A stretch of DNA of 64,000 bases from Bog-473 sp963745665 (GTDB lineage: Bacteria > Actinomycetota > Acidimicrobiia > Acidimicrobiales > RAAP-2), in assembly GCA_963745665.1 (NCBI GenBank), contig CAVUYE010000002.1:868001-932000 (forward strand), in the 5' to 3' direction. The notes beneath the pieces were generated by a model, which worked only from the letters and a program-made list of their open reading frames with translations, was not told the DNA's origin and searched no databases. The translations under genes were made by a program, and so were the position numbers. How positions within the stretch are numbered: the first letter of the stretch is position 1; every line of letters begins with the position of its first letter. Shown piece by piece: positions 35,726-44,935 of the stretch.

Positions 35726-35785
35726 ATGAGGAGAACCCTCACCCGGCGCCAGGCTTGCGCCCCGCCTGAGGGGACGGAGCGCCGG

Positions 35786-37360
35786 TCAGCCTCCCAGGAG
35801 GCCCCCCACCGTCTTGGTTGCCCCTCCGACGATTCCTTGTACAGGGTTCGTCGTGGTCGTCGTCGTGGTGGGGGTCGAGGGCGTCGAAGAACTTGAACCG
35901 GATCCGGAGCCTGACGTGGGGATCACACTGCCGAGCCCGATTGACTGCGTCAGGCCGTTCACCCCGCTGGTGACTCCGCCCGTGGTTCCCCCGCCCGAGA
36001 CGCCACTTGTCACCCCGCTGGTCACGCTGCCGACCACGCCACCGACCGTCGGCCCCAGTCCCCCGGTGACTCCGCTGACCGTCTTTCCGACAGCACCGGT
36101 GACGCCACTCACGGTCGGTCCGAGGGCGCCTGTCACGCCGCTGACGGTCCCTCCGAGAGCGCCGCTGGCGGCGCTGACGGCCTGACTGATGCCGCCGGTG
36201 GCGCCGTTGACCGTGTTGTTCAGGCCTCCCGCGGCCTGGTTGAGCCCGCCGGCGAGGCCCGTCGTGCCTGAGCCCGTCGCCCCACCACCCAGGGCGCCGC
36301 CGAGAATTGACGTGCCTCCACCTGATCCCGTTCCAGCTCCTTTGCCGACGGCCTGTGACCCGCTGCCCCCAGGCGTCCCACCGGAACCGTTGCTCCCTGA
36401 GCTGCCGCCGGACGCTGCGGCCGTCCCGCCGAGTGCCAACGCCTCGCCCACGAACGAGCCGCCGCCCGCTCCGCCGCTGCCATGGGGGGATCCCAGGACG
36501 AGGGGTGGTGCGGCCAGTGCTGAACCGGGCGACGACGCGGCGCCACTCGGCCCGCTCGAGAGCGCGTGCGGTGCGATGAAGGCGGCCGCGACGGCTGCGC
36601 CCGTCACGGCCACCCCTGCCACGGCGTTGCGCATCGCTCCCGAGGCGCCGCCGCTGCTGCTGTTGTGGTGCACGGTCGCGCTGCGGTGCGCAGCTCGGAA
36701 GATGGTGCGGCGGATGAGTGCGCCGGTGGCGATGAGGAAGCCTGCCAGCGCTTCCTTCGACTCGGACACCACGGCAAATTCCCGCTTGAGTGCTTGGCGG
36801 GCACGCCACAGGAGGGTCTCGATGGTCCCGATCTCCACACCCTCGTGGTCGGCGATCTGCTGATAGGTCCAGCCAGAGCCCTCGCGCATGGCGAGCACGT
36901 GACGGTGGCGCGTCGACAGACGGCCGAGCGCCCGGTTCACCAGCTCGCCGTCGACGGCAGCCAAGACCAGTTCCTCGGAGGTGTCCTCGCCGACTACACC
37001 CACGGGATGTTGTGCGGTCAGCTCTATGTCGTCGGTCGGCGTGCTGCGGGACCGACGGCGCAGCATGTCGGTGCAGATGTTCCCGGCGATCACGGTGAGC
37101 CAGGGGTAGAAGCGCCGCTCGCCGGCAAAGCGGGGGAGGGCCTTCCAGGCGCGGGCGAATGCTTCTTGCGCTGCATCCTCGGCCTCGTGGCGGTCGTTCA
37201 GCCGTCGAAGGCAGAAGCGCAGGAGACGCTCGTAGTAGCGCGCGTAGAGATTTCCGAATGCCGCGGAATCACCGGCCTGGCACCGCTCGACGAGCGCGCG
37301 ATCACGATCGAGGTCAACGTCGTCAGAGAGGCTTGTCAGCTCTTCTTCGCGGAGCGCCAA
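35786..37360 (-). CDS. ECF sigma factor with membrane anchor and Gly/Ser/Val repeat tail
   Basis: A 524-residue protein whose first 200 residues form an ordinary sigma-70 family ECF factor. Region 2 spans about 31-100 (LYARYYERLLRFCLRRLNDR, then EAEDAAQEAFARAWKALPRF) and region 4 about 142-196 (LSTRHRHVLAMREGSGWTYQ, then IGTIETLLWRARQALKREF). A predicted membrane helix follows (about 244-264, AVAGVAVTGAAVAAAFIAPH). About 255 low-complexity residues follow, including VSGVTGALGPT-type repeats (about 398-465) and a Thr7 tract. The tail would be outside the cell, making a self-tethered sigma factor. No separate anti-sigma gene is adjacent. It lies upstream of mceG and divergent from mce. Confidence 0.85.
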   Translation of the reverse strand: MALREEELTSLSDDVDLDRDRALVERCQAGDSAAFGNLYARYYERLLRFCLRRLNDRHEAEDAAQEAFARAWKALPRFAGERRFYPWLTVIAGNICTDMLRRRSRSTPTDDIELTAQHPVGVVGEDTSEELVLAAVDGELVNRALGRLSTRHRHVLAMREGSGWTYQQIADHEGVEIGTIETLLWRARQALKREFAVVSESKEALAGFLIATGALIRRTIFRAAHRSATVHHNSSSGGASGAMRNAVAGVAVTGAAVAAAFIAPHALSSGPSGAASSPGSALAAPPLVLGSPHGSGGAGGGSFVGEALALGGTAAASGGSSGSNGSGGTPGGSGSQAVGKGAGTGSGGGTSILGGALGGGATGSGTTGLAGGLNQAAGGLNNTVNGATGGISQAVSAASGALGGTVSGVTGALGPTVSGVTGAVGKTVSGVTGGLGPTVGGVVGSVTSGVTSGVSGGGTTGGVTSGVNGLTQSIGLGSVIPTSGSGSGSSSSTPSTPTTTTTTTNPVQGIVGGATKTVGGLLGG

Positions 37361-37707
37361 CTGATCCCGTCCCTCCCCCCGTTCGTCCTCCCACTAGGAG
37401 CTACCGAACATTATTGCCGTGTTTTTCGGCTTTTCGAAACCTGTCGTGTTGGTTTTCCCCGAACGGGGGTTGGGCAAACATTGCACGGCCAACGCAAACA
37501 TCTGCACAACAAAGTTGAGAAATCTGTTTGCGAAGTCAGCGGAAATTGGCGTGTACCACCCTCTCGCTTCGCGGTAGCCGCCGGACACGAAGCGGATGAC
37601 CCGCCCGGTGCGAAGGCCTGTAGGCACGCCAGCCGCAAGGTTCGACGCCACCTTCCGTTTTTCCCTGTGCAGAAGGAACGGGGGAGCGGGCCGCTTGACC
37701 CGTTCAC
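37361..37707. promoter_or_regulatory. Divergent control region between sigma gene and mce operon
   Basis: 347 bp with clearly lower G+C around 37405-37560, as expected for promoters in this genome. It must serve the sigma-mceG operon leftward and the mce operon rightward. AAGGGGGGACGGCG just before 37741 is a ribosome-binding site for a TTG start of yrbEA. No dyad strong enough to name an operator was found. Minus-strand readings across it lack family features. Confidence 0.45.
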
Positions 37708-38670
37708 GTGCCAGAGGAGGCCTCGGAAGGGGGGACGGCGTTGGATGAGACGGGTGACAGGACGGGCGCCGTAGTCGGTCAGGCACTCGGCACCACCCAG
37801 CCACTCAGTCGCGACGACATGGCGCGCCGGCTGGGCACCCCGGGCGGTCGTCCGGGCGCAACGGGGGTACTGCCCCGGCCCAGCCGCCCGGTGACCGACG
37901 ACGGCAAGATCGCCACAGCGGTACGGGAGACCGGCAACATGTTTGCCACGGCCTTCGAAGCCCTCCGGCAGGCGCCGCTGAAGGGCGTGCCCATCTCTGA
38001 ATTCTTCGACCAGTGCTGGTTCCTGGCCCGCGTCACCACGCTGCCCCTCATTTTGCTTTCCATCCCGTTCGGCATGGTGATCGCGCTGGAAGTCGGCTCC
38101 CTCCTGCAGCAGATCGGAGCGCAGTCGCAGCTCGGCGCGGCCATGGTCTTGGCTGTCGTCCGCGAGCAGGCGCCCGTGGCAACAGCGTTGCTCATCGCCG
38201 GCGCCGGTGGGTCGGCCATGTGCGCCGACCTCGGGTCGCGTCGCATCCGCGACGAAATCAGCGCCATGGAGGTCATGGGCGTCAACCCGCTGCACCGCCT
38301 GGTGCTGCCCCGGCTTCTCGCCGCCACCGTGGTCGCCGTGCTGCTGGACGCGGTCGTCAGCGTCGCCGGAATCGCAGGGGGCCTCTGGTTCGGCACGCAC
38401 GCCATCCACATCACGACGAGCAGTTTCTTCGCCACCTTCGGCGAGCTCAGCCAGATGGCCGATCTCGTCATCGCCCTGGTCAAGGCCGGCATCTTCGGCT
38501 TCATAGCGGGGATGGTCGCGTGTTACAAGGGCCTCTATTGCAAAAGTGGTCCGAAGGGCGTCGGCGACGCGGTCAACCAGGCGGTCGTGGTGACGTTCAT
38601 TCTGTCGTTCTTCGTCAACTTCTTGCTGACCGTCTTCTACTTCAACTTCATTCCGCAGAAGGGCCTCTGA
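37708..38670 (+). CDS. yrbEA: Mce permease YrbEA (MlaE family)
   Basis: A 320-residue integral membrane subunit of the Mce lipid importer. An unusually long hydrophilic N terminus (about 75 residues) precedes the MlaE core, with five to six helices. The conserved family loop reads VVREQAPVATALLIAGAGGS and IRDEISAMEVMGVNPLHRLV, the E-I-x-A-M-E-V-M coupling motif that contacts MceG. The start is GTG 37708 or, with a better ribosome-binding site, TTG 37741. It is the first gene of a nine-gene operon with overlapping or touching ends. Confidence 0.9.
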   Translation: MPEEASEGGTALDETGDRTGAVVGQALGTTQPLSRDDMARRLGTPGGRPGATGVLPRPSRPVTDDGKIATAVRETGNMFATAFEALRQAPLKGVPISEFFDQCWFLARVTTLPLILLSIPFGMVIALEVGSLLQQIGAQSQLGAAMVLAVVREQAPVATALLIAGAGGSAMCADLGSRRIRDEISAMEVMGVNPLHRLVLPRLLAATVVAVLLDAVVSVAGIAGGLWFGTHAIHITTSSFFATFGELSQMADLVIALVKAGIFGFIAGMVACYKGLYCKSGPKGVGDAVNQAVVVTFILSFFVNFLLTVFYFNFIPQKGL

Positions 38671-39560
38671 TGGCGATCGATGCCCCCACGCGGGAAGAGC
38701 CCGCCAAGATCGTCTCTGCCGGCAAGGCGATCGGCAGCAAGGCGGTTGAGTCGGGCGATGCCGTCCTCGGGCTGTTCGACGTGCTCTACGCGCAGATGAA
38801 GTTCTACGTGCGGATCATCCGCGCCGTGCCGCGCGCCATGCGGTACCCAAAGGAGATCCTCGTCTTGATGTCGGACATCTCCCTGGGCTCGGGCGCGCTG
38901 GTTGTCGGTGGCGGCATGTTCTTCGTAGTGGTCTCGATCTCATTCTTCACCGGAACCGAGGTTGGCCTGGAGGGCTTCAACGGCTTGCAGCAGATCGGGG
39001 CTGAGGCCTTCACCGGCGTCATCACCGCACTCGCCAACACCCGCGAGATCACCCCGCTCGTGGCCGGAGTGGCTCTGGCCGCGCAGGTGGGCGCGGGGTT
39101 CACGGCGCAGCTCGGGGCGATGCGCATCAGCGACGAGATCGACGCGCTCGAGGTGATGGGCGTCAACAGCGTCGTCTACCTGGTGGGCACCCGTGTCTGG
39201 GCGGCCCTGATCACGATGATCCCGCTCTACCTGGCGGCGCTCTTCGCCAGTTACCTCGCCTCCGAGCTGGTAGTGACGAAGTTCTTCGGGCTGTCGACCG
39301 GCACCTACACGCACTATTTCCGGCTCTACCTGCCGCCGCTCGACATCTTCTACTCCTTCCTCAAGGCGATGGTGTTCGCCGTGATTGTGACGTTCGTGCA
39401 CTGCTACTACGGCTACAACGCGACCGGCGGTCCGGCCGGTGTCGGTGTGGCTGCCGGGCGGGCCATCCGCCTCTCCATCATCCTCGTCGTGGTCGTGAAT
39501 CTCTTCATGTCACTGATCCTCTTCGGTGGCGTCAATGCGACGGCCAGGTTGGTCGGATGA
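38670..39560 (+). CDS. yrbEB: Mce permease YrbEB (MlaE family)
   Basis: A 296-residue partner of YrbEA, overlapping it by one base (TGATG). The same core is visible: ALANTREITPLVAGVALAAQ, then GAMRISDEIDALEVMGVNSV as the coupling motif, and C-terminal helices ending in NVNA-like sequence. The YrbEA/YrbEB heterodimer forms the inner-membrane channel of actinobacterial Mce systems. Confidence 0.9.
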   Translation: MAIDAPTREEPAKIVSAGKAIGSKAVESGDAVLGLFDVLYAQMKFYVRIIRAVPRAMRYPKEILVLMSDISLGSGALVVGGGMFFVVVSISFFTGTEVGLEGFNGLQQIGAEAFTGVITALANTREITPLVAGVALAAQVGAGFTAQLGAMRISDEIDALEVMGVNSVVYLVGTRVWAALITMIPLYLAALFASYLASELVVTKFFGLSTGTYTHYFRLYLPPLDIFYSFLKAMVFAVIVTFVHCYYGYNATGGPAGVGVAAGRAIRLSIILVVVVNLFMSLILFGGVNATARLVG

Positions 39561-40846
39561 AGAGGCTTCTGCGCATCGTCGTCAGCGTGGTCGTGGTGTT
39601 CGGACTGGTGTTCGGAACCGTCACCCTCGTGCGTCTGGCCAACGGAGACTTCGCTGGCGACTACACCCTCAGCGGCACGTTCCCCCGCGCCGGAGAGGGC
39701 CTCAACCCCGGCTCGGCTGTGGTGTTCCGCGGCGTGCAGGTAGGTCGCGTCTCAACGATCTCGCTCGACCACAACCTGGCCCGGATCACCGTCCTGATAG
39801 AGCCGTCCTTCAAGGTGCCGAGCACCGCGACGGCGACGGTGGAGCCGGTGAACCTGTTCGGCGCCGAGCAGGTTGCCCTGTCCACACCTCACCGCAACAC
39901 CGATGAAGGGCCCTATCTCACGCCGGGCGCCTCGTTCGCCCACGCCGAGAGCAGCGACGAATTGGGAGACCTCTTCGCGGCGGCCACGCCCCTGCTGAAC
40001 AGCATCGACACCACCAATCTGTCCACCGTGTTGGGAGAGCTGGCGCAGGCCTCGCAGGGCGAGGGACCCAAGATCGCCGCCTCCATCAGCGCGGGGACCC
40101 AGTTGGCCGGGCTGCTCGATCGGACCCTCAACAGCCAGATTCTCGCACTGCAGTCCTTCGCCAGGTTTACGCAAGCGATCGCCCCGGCGGCCGGAGACCT
40201 CAACAACCTCAACGCGGAGATCAACGCAGGTCTGCCCTCGTTCAATGCGGAAGAGGCGGACTACGAGAATCTCCTCAACACGCTGATCCCGTTCTCCAAC
40301 CGACTCGCCACGCTGCTGTCGACGTACCACCCCGACATCGCGACCATTCTGGAGTCGGGCGACAACGTCTCGCGGGTGCTGCTGGCACAGCAGGGCTCAA
40401 TCGGTCAGGTGATCAACGGCGCCTACCACTACTTCCAGAAGATCGCAGAGGGTGCGGCTGGACTGACCAAGTTGCCTGACGGCAGCACGTACGCCTACTT
40501 CAACACGTTCATCCTCTTCAGCGACGTGAACAGCCTGGTCTGCAATCTGATCGCGCCCCCGACGGGTGGTATGTCGTTCCTGCAGCCGATTCAGCAGGCG
40601 CTGGCGGGGACCGGCTCTGCGTTCAATTGCTCCTCCGAATTCGTGACGTTCAATGCGCTGCAGGGCAGCTCGGCGCCGGCGCCGGCGACAGCGCCGGCCT
40701 CACAACCGTCCGCTTCCACGACGTCGGGTGCCAACAGCGCTGCCGCGGCCGCGGCCACCCAGGCGTACGGCATGATCGGGCAACCCGATCAGTCCACGCC
40801 CACCAACCTCGGCGGCATCATCACCCAGCTTCTCGGGGGACTGTGA
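39557..40846 (+). CDS. mceA: MCE-domain substrate-binding protein, position A
   Basis: A 429-residue protein with one N-terminal membrane anchor (LLRIVVSVVVVFGLVFGTV), then an MCE/MlaD domain (about 38-115: YTLSGTFPRAGEGLNPGSAV, VFRGVQVGRVSTI), then a long helical region (about 130-340) that in known Mce complexes builds a tube across the envelope. The tail is Pro/Ala/Ser-rich. It overlaps yrbEB by 4 bp. The gene letter is assigned by operon position. Confidence 0.88.
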   Translation: MKRLLRIVVSVVVVFGLVFGTVTLVRLANGDFAGDYTLSGTFPRAGEGLNPGSAVVFRGVQVGRVSTISLDHNLARITVLIEPSFKVPSTATATVEPVNLFGAEQVALSTPHRNTDEGPYLTPGASFAHAESSDELGDLFAAATPLLNSIDTTNLSTVLGELAQASQGEGPKIAASISAGTQLAGLLDRTLNSQILALQSFARFTQAIAPAAGDLNNLNAEINAGLPSFNAEEADYENLLNTLIPFSNRLATLLSTYHPDIATILESGDNVSRVLLAQQGSIGQVINGAYHYFQKIAEGAAGLTKLPDGSTYAYFNTFILFSDVNSLVCNLIAPPTGGMSFLQPIQQALAGTGSAFNCSSEFVTFNALQGSSAPAPATAPASQPSASTTSGANSAAAAAATQAYGMIGQPDQSTPTNLGGIITQLLGGL

Positions 40847-42045
40847 TGAGGGTGTTGCGGCACTTCCCCAAGTCGGCCTTCAAGTTCGCCCTCTTCGCCT
40901 TGGTGTGCCTCGTCCTGCTGGCAGGGCTGGCGGTCAAGATCGGGAACGTCTCGTTGTTCACCAGCCGTCACACGATCAACGCGCAGTTGAGTGATGTGAC
41001 CGGCCTGGCCAGTGGTGACAACGTCAACATCGCAGGCGTCCCCGTGGGCCAGGTGTCGAGCATCGGCGTGCAGCACGGGCACGCACTCATCGCTTTGAGT
41101 ATCAACAACACGGTGACCCTCCGCCGCTCGACGGACGTGGGAATGCGGTGGCACAACGTGATCGGGCAGAAGGAGATTGAGCTTTTCCCGGGCCGCGGCG
41201 GTCCGCTCCTGTCGCCCGGGTCCACCATCCCGCTCACGCACGACGTGACCGACGCCAGCATCGACACGTTCTTGAACTCACTAGGCCCGGTCCTCTCCTC
41301 CATCAACGCCAAGGAAGCGAACGCGTTCGTCGAGAACGTGTCCGGTGCGCTGGAGGGTGACACCGCCGAGATCAGCCAGCTCATCAACAGCGGAGCCACC
41401 GTGTCCTCGACAGTCCAGGCGCTCGACTCCCAGGTCGGCCAGATCATCGGGAACCTGAACCAAGTGTTGACGGCGCTGGCCTCGCGCACCGGCGACATCG
41501 ATTCGCTGGTGACCAACCTCCAGACCGTCTCATCCGCCCTGGCGTCCAAGAACTCGTTGCTCGACGGCGTCGTCGGCAACCTGTCGCTGGTGGCGACCGA
41601 CCTGGCCGGTCTGATCGGGAACAACCACGACACGATCTCGAACACGATCGACAACCTGCAGGCCGTGGCCGCGGACGTCCAGAACAACCAGCAGAACCTG
41701 GCGAACAGCCTCTCGAGCCTCGGGGCCGGTCTGGCGCCGTACATCCAGATCTCCCAGTGGGGGCAGTGGTTCGCAGTGGAGACCATCTACACCTGCCTGG
41801 CCGGCCAGTCGGTCTGTCCGTACTACCAGCCCGGCAATCCGCCCGCGGGTTCCGGGCCCTTCGGGAGCCCCCCGCTCCCGGCCCCGCTCTCGGGCGTGAC
41901 CACCCCGGGACTGCCGAGCAGCTCATCCGCGTCGAGCTCGTCGAACGCCAACGGTTCCACCTCCGGCAGCGACCCGCTGGCGGCATCGAGCCTCGGACTG
42001 AACCTGCAGGCGGTGCGTGGGGCCACCACGGGAGGCTCGCAGTGA
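40846..42045 (+). CDS. mceB: MCE-domain substrate-binding protein, position B
   Basis: A 399-residue protein with anchor helix FKFALFALVCLVLLAGLAV, MCE domain (SRHTINAQLSDVTGLASGDN, VNIAGVPVGQVSSI), then a long coiled-coil-like helix rich in Asn/Gln/Leu heptads (about 150-300), and a Cys-containing segment (YTCLAGQSVCPYYQPG) before a Ser-rich tail. It overlaps mceA by one base. It contributes one of six subunits to the lipid conduit. Confidence 0.88.
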   Translation: MRVLRHFPKSAFKFALFALVCLVLLAGLAVKIGNVSLFTSRHTINAQLSDVTGLASGDNVNIAGVPVGQVSSIGVQHGHALIALSINNTVTLRRSTDVGMRWHNVIGQKEIELFPGRGGPLLSPGSTIPLTHDVTDASIDTFLNSLGPVLSSINAKEANAFVENVSGALEGDTAEISQLINSGATVSSTVQALDSQVGQIIGNLNQVLTALASRTGDIDSLVTNLQTVSSALASKNSLLDGVVGNLSLVATDLAGLIGNNHDTISNTIDNLQAVAADVQNNQQNLANSLSSLGAGLAPYIQISQWGQWFAVETIYTCLAGQSVCPYYQPGNPPAGSGPFGSPPLPAPLSGVTTPGLPSSSSASSSSNANGSTSGSDPLAASSLGLNLQAVRGATTGGSQ

Positions 42046-43301
42046 AGGCGGTGACCGAGCGCAACCCCAAGGTGGTCGGCATTGTCGCGGTGATCGTGAT
42101 GTCTGCCTGCGTGTTGGCGATCCTGTTTCTCAATCGAAGCTTCTTCAGTTCGGGTTACACCATCGAGGCGCGCTTCGCCAACGCCGCGGGCATCGCCAAG
42201 GGCACCGAGGTGATGGAGGCCGGTGTCAACGTCGGGACGGTCAGCTCGGTCCAGGTCCACGGCAATGCCGTCGACGCCCAGCTCTCGGTGAATCGCTCGG
42301 TGGTGCTGCCGCACACCACGACGGCGGCCATCGAGGTCGAGACGCTCCTGGGCGTGGTTGACGTGACCTTGAAGCCGGTCAGCGGCTGGGACGATCCGCT
42401 GCGGCCGCAAGCACTCATCACGGACACGTCAGTGCCGACCGAGTTCTACGAGCTCCAGAACACCGCCCACTCGCTCCTCTCCAAGACAAACGCCAACGCG
42501 CTGAACAGTCTCGTGACGTCCCTGGCCACCATCAGCAAGGACAAGCAGACGCAGGTGGCCCAGATCATCTCCGGCCTCGGCGCGCTCACGACGACCGTCG
42601 ACCAGCGCTCCGGTCAGGTGTCCCAGCTGATCGACTCGGCGAACACGCTCTCGTCGACGCTGGCCGGCCGGGACCAGCAACTGCTCTCCATCATCAACAA
42701 CCTCGACACGGTGTCCACCGGTCTGGCGGCCAACAACCAGAACCTGTCCAACCTCATCACGAACGTCGACGCCATGGCCGGCCAGACCAACAGCCTGGTG
42801 AGCCAGGATTCGCCCGCCCTCAACTCGTTGCTCAAGAGCCTGCACTCCGATCTCACCGTCGTGGGCCAGCACCAGGAAGACCTGGCCGAGGGCGTGAGCT
42901 ATCTGGGCAGTGCGCTCAAGGGGTTCCAGTCCATCGCCTACAGCGGGTCGACGCCCGTGCCGTGGGGCAACATCTTCGTCAACCCGGCGTCGCTGACCAA
43001 CACCTTCGGCGTCATCGGACCGTGCGGGGCGTTCGACCAGGTTCTGAACCAGGTGCTGGGACCGGACCCCGCGCCGTGTGACGACCAGACGGGCCCGTTG
43101 CCAGGCGAGGGATCGAACGCCAGCCAGGGGACCACCGCGTCTCCCTCGTCGGGCTCGTCCGCGACGACGTCGACGTCCTCGCCGTCGTCGACCGGCTCGT
43201 CGTCGAGCCCGCCCGCCGCGGGAAATGAACTGACCGGGCCGAACTCGGGGCTGGGTGGGCTGTCCCAGCTGATCAGCCCGCTCCTGCAGGGGATCGGGTG
43301 A
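42042..43301 (+). CDS. mceC: MCE-domain substrate-binding protein, position C
   Basis: A 419-residue protein with anchor helix VVGIVAVIVMSACVLAILFL, MCE domain (SGYTIEARFANAAGIAKGTE, VMEAGVNVGTVSSV), then a helical region with NNLDTVSTGLAANNQNLSNL-type heptads. A C-terminal segment has paired cysteines (GPCGAF and PAPCDD) and a Ser/Thr tail. It starts with GTG 42042, overlapping the previous stop (GTGA). Confidence 0.88.
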   Translation: MKAVTERNPKVVGIVAVIVMSACVLAILFLNRSFFSSGYTIEARFANAAGIAKGTEVMEAGVNVGTVSSVQVHGNAVDAQLSVNRSVVLPHTTTAAIEVETLLGVVDVTLKPVSGWDDPLRPQALITDTSVPTEFYELQNTAHSLLSKTNANALNSLVTSLATISKDKQTQVAQIISGLGALTTTVDQRSGQVSQLIDSANTLSSTLAGRDQQLLSIINNLDTVSTGLAANNQNLSNLITNVDAMAGQTNSLVSQDSPALNSLLKSLHSDLTVVGQHQEDLAEGVSYLGSALKGFQSIAYSGSTPVPWGNIFVNPASLTNTFGVIGPCGAFDQVLNQVLGPDPAPCDDQTGPLPGEGSNASQGTTASPSSGSSATTSTSSPSSTGSSSSPPAAGNELTGPNSGLGGLSQLISPLLQGIG

Positions 43302-44935
43302 TGGGCCAGCTGCGCGCCGCGCTCACCTCGAAGGCTGTCCGCTTCGCCCTGGCCGGCGTGGTCATTGTCGCCGCCGTCATCGTGGGGGTCGAAGTGACGA
43401 AGGGTCCGGCGACCTACCGGATCAACGTCGTGTACCCGAGCGCGCCGGGACTCTTCACCGGGGCCGCCGTCGACGTCCTCGGGGTCAAGGTCGGCACCGT
43501 CACTGACGTGCAGAACGTCGGTGACAAGGTCGACGTCGCCGTGGCGGTGGACCAGGCGACGAAGATCCCTTCGTCGGCCTTTGCCTCACTCGTCGCGCCC
43601 CAGTTGCTGGGTTCACCGGATGTCGATCTCAACCCCGGCTACACCGGAGGTCCGACCCTGGCGGCCGGCTCGACCATCCCGCCGGATCACACCGCCGTCC
43701 CCGTGTCGACGGACGAGCTGCTGAAGGAATTGCAGAGGACGCTCAATGCCATCAACCCCCACGCCGTGGGCAACCTCGTCAGCAATCTGGCGACCGACCT
43801 CGACGGACAGGGCGCGAGCCTCAACAAGCTGATCGCATCGGCGGCCGGGACGGTGCAGCTTCTGGCGAACAAAGGGAACGACCTCGGGCAGCTCAACGGC
43901 ACGCTGGCCCAGCTCACCGGGACGCTCGACACCGACACGAACCAGATAGAGCAACTGGTTGAGCAGTACGACACGGTGTCGACAACGGTGGCCCAGCATT
44001 CGGGCCAGCTCAACGACGCCATTTCGCAGCTGGCGGGGGCGAGTTCGGGCCTGGTCAGCCTGCTGGTGCCGAACCTCCAGCCGCTGGAGGCGGACGTGGG
44101 CACCGTCACGACCGTCGGCCGCACCCTCGATCGCAACCTGTCCTCGGTCGACGAGATCCTGCAGAACGGCAACAACCTCTTCCAAGGGGCCAAGCGCGCC
44201 TACGACCCGAACTACAACTGGCTGAACCTGAACCTCGCCACGGCGCCCGGTGTGACCGGTGCCTATATAGCTGGCCTCCTGCGAGACCGGCTCGCCGGGA
44301 TCTGCCGTCGCATCGTGGCCAACCACTCGAGCGGCCTGTCCGCCGCGGTGCTCGCAACCTTGAATCAGTGTGGCAACCCCTCGTCGGGATTCTTCGATCC
44401 TCTGCTCAACGACATCCCGACCATCCTGAACACGCTGAGCGGAGGGAGCGATGCCGGCACCGCGCAGTCGCTGCTCCAGCAGGGCGTGTCCCAGATCGCC
44501 AACGCCGCGCAGGGGTCCACGGCGGCGCCGTCGGCCCCGGCCGCGCCGACGCCGGCCCAGAAGAGCCCGGCATCGACCACGACGACGACCACGACCGTGC
44601 CCAATTCGACGACCACCACCACGGCCCCGTGCGGACTCCTCGGGGTCGTGCTCGGTTGCCCCGGGAGCTCGGATTCCGGATCGGGCTCGAGCTCGTCGAG
44701 CTCGGGGCTCGGGGGACTGTTGTCCGACCAAGTCACCCATGCGGCGAGCCAGTCCGCCGCGACGCTGGACGTGGCCGCACCATCGACGCCCTCGGCCAAC
44801 GCCGATCCGACACTCACCGCCCCCGCGGCTTCCCTGTTGCCCCCCCTGCCCCAGGGGCCGAGAGCTGTCCACCGCGCGCATGCGCACCGGGGCCTTCTCG
44901 CGGGTTGGGCGCACGACGTGGCGGGGTGGTTCTGA
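43298..44935 (+). CDS. mceD: MCE-domain substrate-binding protein, position D
   Basis: The largest of the six (545 residues). Anchor helix FALAGVVIVAAVIVGVEVT, MCE domain (YRINVVYPSAPGLFTGAAVD, VLGVKVGTVTDV), long helical part (about 140-300), a Cys-bearing domain (LAGICRR, LNQCGNPSSG), a Thr/Ser-rich tail with T6-T7 tracts, and a final basic/aromatic end (HRAHAHRGLLAGWAHDVAGW). The long tail suggests extra contact with the outer envelope. It starts at GTG 43298 or ATG 43301, overlapping mceC. Confidence 0.87.
   Translation: MMGQLRAALTSKAVRFALAGVVIVAAVIVGVEVTKGPATYRINVVYPSAPGLFTGAAVDVLGVKVGTVTDVQNVGDKVDVAVAVDQATKIPSSAFASLVAPQLLGSPDVDLNPGYTGGPTLAAGSTIPPDHTAVPVSTDELLKELQRTLNAINPHAVGNLVSNLATDLDGQGASLNKLIASAAGTVQLLANKGNDLGQLNGTLAQLTGTLDTDTNQIEQLVEQYDTVSTTVAQHSGQLNDAISQLAGASSGLVSLLVPNLQPLEADVGTVTTVGRTLDRNLSSVDEILQNGNNLFQGAKRAYDPNYNWLNLNLATAPGVTGAYIAGLLRDRLAGICRRIVANHSSGLSAAVLATLNQCGNPSSGFFDPLLNDIPTILNTLSGGSDAGTAQSLLQQGVSQIANAAQGSTAAPSAPAAPTPAQKSPASTTTTTTTVPNSTTTTTAPCGLLGVVLGCPGSSDSGSGSSSSSSGLGGLLSDQVTHAASQSAATLDVAAPSTPSANADPTLTAPAASLLPPLPQGPRAVHRAHAHRGLLAGWAHDVAGWF

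Noticed and set aside
44368..44934. N-terminal extension of mceE
   Set aside because: It overlaps mceD in another frame and would bury the lipoprotein signal peptide.
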